Below, one piece after another: positions 60,716 through 64,000 of a stretch of 64,000 bases of DNA; the first letter of the stretch is position 1; every line of letters starts with the position of its first letter. The notes under the pieces are model-generated. The model was given only the letters and a program-made list of their open reading frames with translations. It ran no database searches and was not told where the DNA came from. Made by a program: the position numbers and the translations under genes. This DNA is from CAVTUU01 sp045804965 (GTDB taxonomy: Bacteria; Chloroflexota; Chloroflexia; Thermomicrobiales; UBA6265), in the NCBI GenBank assembly GCA_045804965.1, contig JBJMMD010000031.1, positions 62,001-126,000 on the forward strand. Direction: 5' to 3'.

Positions 60716-61627
60716 ATGCACATTTTCATCATCGACCCCAAATACGTGATGGCCCGGATTTCAGAGTCCGTCTTTCGCGGGCACGGCTGGCGCTCGACCG
60801 TGATCCAAGACTACGCGGCGGCTATCGGCCAGATCATGCGCGATGTTCCGAACGCGATCGTGATCCAGGGCGATGGCGTGAGCGGTGGCGCTGCCCATCT
60901 CTGCCAGCGGCTCAAAGGCAACGCGCTCACCGCCGGTATTCCTATTGTCCACATCGAAGAAGCGATCCCTACACCGTGGATGGTCACCGGCGTCCCGGCC
61001 GACGCAGTGCTGCAGATGCCCTGGGACCCGGATGAGCTCATTCAACAAATTGACATGATTGTGCCGATGAACTCTAAGGATGATGAGCTGGACGATCTCA
61101 CTAATCTGCCTCGCCGTCGCGCGGTGATGGGCGACCTCGCAAAGCGAATCAGAGCGAAGGAATCCTTCACCATCGCCCATTTGTCCTTCCGGTTGCTCGA
61201 CGCCTATCGGCAGGACTACGGCCGGATGGGCGCCGATCAGTTTGCGGTAATTGTGAGCTTACTACTGCGTCGCCACGATGCTGGGAGCGCTCCTGCGAGC
61301 TTTGCCTATCTCGACGACGGCAGTTTCATCGTGATCGGTGATGAGTCTCAAGTGACGGGTATCGTCTCGAACGCTGCCCGCGATTTCGAGGTGCTCGTTC
61401 CGACGTTCTACGACACCAGCGCTATGTTCGGCGCGGAAACCGACCAAGCCGACGGGCCGTTGACCTGGGTCGGTCTACACGCCGCTGTCCTCCAGGTCGG
61501 CGCCGGTGCTTATGACAACTTTCTCCAGATCGGATATGCCCTCAGCGATTTGATTGAAGAGGGCGAACGCGCCATGTTCCAACGCGCTACGATTGGACAA
61601 GAAGTCTCTTCAACGATCGCGGCGTAG
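60716..61627 (+). CDS. Receiver-like plus degenerate GGDEF-type protein
   Basis: 303 residues. Residues 1-120 have the alternating beta-alpha layout of a response-regulator receiver (MHIFIIDPKYVMARI, AIVIQGDG, GIPIVHIEEA). The usual phospho-acceptor Asp is replaced by QGDGVSGG, so phosphorylation is doubtful. From ~128, DDLTNLPRRRAVMGDLAKRI matches the start of GGDEF domains (DxLTxLPNRR), but no GGDEF active-site motif follows. It is likely a signalling protein without cyclase activity. Confidence 0.72.
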   Translation: MHIFIIDPKYVMARISESVFRGHGWRSTVIQDYAAAIGQIMRDVPNAIVIQGDGVSGGAAHLCQRLKGNALTAGIPIVHIEEAIPTPWMVTGVPADAVLQMPWDPDELIQQIDMIVPMNSKDDELDDLTNLPRRRAVMGDLAKRIRAKESFTIAHLSFRLLDAYRQDYGRMGADQFAVIVSLLLRRHDAGSAPASFAYLDDGSFIVIGDESQVTGIVSNAARDFEVLVPTFYDTSAMFGAETDQADGPLTWVGLHAAVLQVGAGAYDNFLQIGYALSDLIEEGERAMFQRATIGQEVSSTIAA

Positions 61628-61769
61628 CGGCCGGCTAACCTTCCTGCAGTTTTCGACTCACAACTCGAGTATGTTGCACGCCATCGTATACTTTCCGATG
61701 GAATTGTCATCCGCTGAGATCCATGGTCGCCCTTCGGCGAACTCCGGCACGGTATGACAAGACGGGAGG

Positions 61770-61812
61770 CCTGCTTCGACGAGAGAGAGATTGAGGTTCT
61801 GCCTCAAGCAGG
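61770..61812 (+). promoter_or_regulatory. Mutually exclusive hairpins in the sulfurtransferase leader
   Basis: Arm cctgctt (61770-61776) can pair with aagcagg (61806-61812), while ttgagg (61791-61796) can pair with cctcaa (61802-61807) around a 5-nt loop. The two helices share AA at 61806-61807, so only one can form completely. The structure lies 26 bp before the start codon. It could be an attenuator or a small sensor; no known riboswitch consensus was recognised. Confidence 0.4.
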
Positions 61813-61837
61813 TCGATACATGCAATGGGAGGAACTG

Positions 61838-62713
61838 ATGGCGGAAAAAGATATTAGTTTCGCGAATTCGGGATACGTTCACCCAGAGGCACTCGTTTCA
61901 ACAGACTGGGTCGCAAACCATCTGAACGATCCAAAGGTTCGCATCGTGGAATCGGATGAAGACATCCTGCTCTACGAAGTCGGACACATCCCAGGAGCGA
62001 TCAAGCTCGATTGGCACACGGATCTCCAGAAGCCAGTTGTGCGCGATTTTATCTCCAAAGACGAGTTCGAGCAGCTGATGTCCCGTTCGGGTATCAGCAA
62101 CGACTCGACCGTCGTCTTCTACGGCGATCGCAACAATTGGTATGCGTGCTACACCTTTTGGCTCTTCAAGTATTACGGACATGCGGACGCCAGGATCATG
62201 AATGGCGGCCGTGCCAAGTGGGAGGCAGAAGGGCGCGAATACACCAAGGACGCTCCGCACTATTCACCGGCGACCTACACCGCGAAGGAGTCCGATCAGT
62301 CGGTGCGCGCCTTCCGCGACGATGTCATGCAGTTCATCAATGCCAACTCCGGAGGTCTGGTCGATGTGCGCTCGCCGCAAGAATATTCCGGCGAAGTGAT
62401 CCACATGGCTGGCTATCCCCAAGAGGGTGCGCAGCGCGCGGGACACATCAAGGGCGCGAGGAGCATTCCATGGGCGCGCGCGGCCAACGAGGACGGCACA
62501 TTCAAGTCGGTTCCTGATCTCAAGGGAATTTATGAACCCGAGGGTATCACGCCCGACAAGCCGATCATCGCCTATTGCCGAATCGGCGAGCGCTCCAGCC
62601 ACACCTGGTTTGTGTTAACCCAGCTGCTCGGCTATCCCGACGTGCGGAACTACGACGGTTCCTGGACCGAATGGGGTAGCCTTGTCAATGTCCCAATCGA
62701 GAAGAACGTCTAG
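61838..62713 (+). CDS. Thiosulfate sulfurtransferase (tandem rhodanese)
   Basis: 291 residues with two rhodanese domains. The inactive first domain covers ~15-140 (GHIPGAIKLDWHTDLQ). The active second domain has GHIKGARSIPW and the catalytic Cys247 in YCRIGERSS. The loop CRIGER resembles that of thiosulfate:cyanide sulfurtransferases. ATG 61838 is chosen because GGGAGGA directly precedes it; the frame also starts at 61754. It is followed by a hairpin and then the Fe-S scaffold gene, so a sulfur-supply role is plausible. Confidence 0.93.
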   Translation: MAEKDISFANSGYVHPEALVSTDWVANHLNDPKVRIVESDEDILLYEVGHIPGAIKLDWHTDLQKPVVRDFISKDEFEQLMSRSGISNDSTVVFYGDRNNWYACYTFWLFKYYGHADARIMNGGRAKWEAEGREYTKDAPHYSPATYTAKESDQSVRAFRDDVMQFINANSGGLVDVRSPQEYSGEVIHMAGYPQEGAQRAGHIKGARSIPWARAANEDGTFKSVPDLKGIYEPEGITPDKPIIAYCRIGERSSHTWFVLTQLLGYPDVRNYDGSWTEWGSLVNVPIEKNV

Positions 62714-62720
62714 AATCTGA

Positions 62721-62749
62721 CAAGGGGCGGGGCGCGGCCCCGCCCCTTG
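62721..62749 (+). terminator. Strong GC-rich hairpin between sulfurtransferase and scaffold genes
   Basis: Perfect 12-bp stem (62721-62732 with 62738-62749) and a 5-nt loop cgcgg, 7 bp after the sulfurtransferase stop. There is no T-run after it, so it may slow or process the message rather than end it. The scaffold gene starts 24 bp later. Confidence 0.65.
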
Positions 62750-62773
62750 GCGAGTCGCTTAAAGGGAAGAACC

Positions 62774-63193
62774 GTGGACCGGCAAGACTACATTGAAATC
62801 ATCCTCGATCATTACGAGCACCCGCGCAACAAGGGGAGGATGGACGGCGCCAGTATTCAACTCGGCGGCGGCAACCCCGGCTGCGGCGATCTGATCACGA
62901 TGTACCTGAAAATCGACGAAGATGGCCGCATCGAAAAGGCCAGCTTCGAAGGCGAAGGCTGCACCATTAGCCAAGCCGGCGGGTCGATAATCTCTGAGCT
63001 CATCGAAGGCATGACCCTCGACGAGGTGACCGCGCTGGGCACGTCGACGATGATCGAGGAAATGGGCGAAGACGTCGTCAAGAGCCGCGTTCGCTGCGCC
63101 ACGCTCGCCCTCGGCACGGTTCAAGCCGCCATCGAGCAATACGTGCGACAACGTGAACGCGATGCGGTTGCGGGAAGAATGGCCAACCGCTAA
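62774..63193 (+). CDS. sufU: Iron-sulfur cluster assembly scaffold, IscU/SufU-like
   Basis: 139 residues from GTG 62774, with AAGGGAAG upstream. Three conserved ligand cysteines are Cys37 (NPGCGD, with Asp39), Cys63 (GEGCTIS) and Cys108 (VRCATLALG). The 45-residue spacing between the last two is as short as in IscU and lacks the ~20-residue insertion of typical SufU. However, the residue before Cys108 is Arg, as in SufU, not the His of IscU. An intermediate type. It probably works with a SufS-type desulfurase outside the window. Confidence 0.9.
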   Translation: MDRQDYIEIILDHYEHPRNKGRMDGASIQLGGGNPGCGDLITMYLKIDEDGRIEKASFEGEGCTISQAGGSIISELIEGMTLDEVTALGTSTMIEEMGEDVVKSRVRCATLALGTVQAAIEQYVRQRERDAVAGRMANR

Positions 63194-63272
63194 GCTCCTC
63201 ATACGTGACACAACCAGGCCAAACCAAATCAGCATTGAATGGTGGGTCTACCCATGGGAGTCCCAATCTGGT

Positions 63273-64000
63273 TTGACGACCAGTTCGGCGGCCACAACCG
63301 TGACTGAAGGCCCTGCGCGTCCTCCTTCCTTTCGCATCCACGAAGTTGCGATCAGCCGCGCCTGGCATGAGCGCGGCATCCCCGACGAACTGATCACGAC
63401 CGACGGTCGCAATCTCCGGGTTGTGCACCGGGGAACCTGGACGCACGGAATTGGTCCCGATTTCCGCGAGGCAATGATCGAGTTCGACGGCCGCGCGTTC
63501 GTGACTGGATCGGTCGAGGCCCACCTCGAAACGTCCGGCTGGCGCAACCACCGCCACCATGCCGACCCGCGGTACAACGACGTCGTTCTTCACCTTGTCC
63601 TTCGACATGACACGGCGGACGCGCGCCGCCTGGATGGGGCAATCGTTCCCACCGTCGTCGTACCCGAGTCCATGATTGCCCCGTTCACGCTGCTAAACGT
63701 CGACTGGAGTCGATTCGGCGGCGCAACCTGTGCCGAAGAGCGCGCGCATGAGTCGCCCGATTCCGTGCGCGCAATTCTGTGGCGCTTAGGCGACGTCCGG
63801 CTTGCGGCCAAAGCCGCTCGCTTGGAAGCGCGCCTCTCCGCCATCGCGCCCGCCGAAGTGCTCTACCAGGAAATCTGGGACGGACTCGGTTTCTCTACCA
63901 ATCGCGAACCGATGCACCGGCTCGCCACGATCCTCCAAATTACGTCCATTGAGCGCACGCTCACGACGGCCGGCGCGAATGATCGGCTGGCGATTTGCCG
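63273..64000 (+). CDS. DUF2851-family protein (partial, C-terminus beyond window)
   Basis: Visible ~240 codons. The family core is GTWTHGIGPDFREAMIEFDG, then SVEAHLETSGWRNHRHHADP and YNDVVLHLVLRHD, closely matching DUF2851 proteins of Bacteroidota and Chloroflexota. The start is uncertain: TTG 63273 (GGGAG 12 bp upstream) or GTG 63300. The gene runs off the right edge. The clustered His/Asp residues look catalytic, but no activity is established for this family. Confidence 0.85.
   Translation, partial: MTTSSAATTVTEGPARPPSFRIHEVAISRAWHERGIPDELITTDGRNLRVVHRGTWTHGIGPDFREAMIEFDGRAFVTGSVEAHLETSGWRNHRHHADPRYNDVVLHLVLRHDTADARRLDGAIVPTVVVPESMIAPFTLLNVDWSRFGGATCAEERAHESPDSVRAILWRLGDVRLAAKAARLEARLSAIAPAEVLYQEIWDGLGFSTNREPMHRLATILQITSIERTLTTAGANDRLAIC

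Noticed and set aside
1..64000. CRISPR array, rRNA operon or insertion sequence
   Set aside because: No regularly spaced direct repeats, no rRNA-like conserved stretches and no transposase or integrase frame were seen anywhere in the window.

Overview
The window reads as chromosomal DNA of a moderately high-GC, free-living bacterium, most likely a Chloroflexota member of the Thermomicrobia/Sphaerobacter type. That is inferred from gene content and order, because no rRNA is present. The supporting traits are a nuo operon with D running directly into H and no E/F/G between, a fused AccD-AccA, twin-arginine-type signals on binding proteins, a NirK-like copper protein, DUF92, DUF2851 and DUF2171 proteins, and frequent GTG/TTG starts behind good Shine-Dalgarno sequences.

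Layout. 1-3967 (minus): complex I genes nuoA-B-C-D-H, with nuoH cut by the window edge. 4200-11046: pcm, a glycogen-debranching-type enzyme, a VOC protein, a small NHLP/Os1348-like protein on the other strand, fused accDA and a cytidylate-kinase-like protein. 11072-14081: a TadE-like protein, a one-TM protein, a nitroreductase and an LLM oxidoreductase. 14336-18932: a highly diverged GroEL paralogue, an Asp-box beta-propeller translationally coupled to it, and a GH18 enzyme without a signal peptide. 18934-20715 (minus): an Eis-like acetyltransferase and an unknown protein. 20784-29749 (minus): a sugar ABC importer operon with three complete MalK-type ATPases, a DUF624-like membrane protein and an alpha/beta hydrolase. 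30064-34693: proline dehydrogenase, an unknown gene, a UbiB-type kinase and a small exported protein.

35090-42193: a galactofuranose-type (YtfQ/R/T-YjfF) importer, divergent from a mandelate-racemase-family enzyme and an SDR. Together they look like an uptake and oxidation/dehydration module for a sugar or sugar acid. 42581-50489: a NirK-like two-domain copper protein, a gene-poor stretch, a rhomboid protease, and treZ/treY for making trehalose from alpha-glucan. 50871-55135: small genes, a strong terminator, and a 1.7-kb islet carrying anmK between an intact tRNA-Lys and a decayed copy of that tRNA's 3' end. 55323-64000: an exported cupin/SH3 protein, mltG-aroE-prepilin peptidase, miaA, a receiver plus degenerate GGDEF protein, a rhodanese-type sulfurtransferase, an IscU/SufU-like scaffold and a truncated DUF2851 gene.

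The most unusual features are the GroEL-like/beta-propeller/cytosolic GH18 cluster, where the chaperonin has Lys in place of the hydrolytic Asp398, the tRNA-Lys islet with anmK, and the three-ATPase ABC operon. Stem-loops separate the binding-protein gene from the membrane components in both ABC operons.
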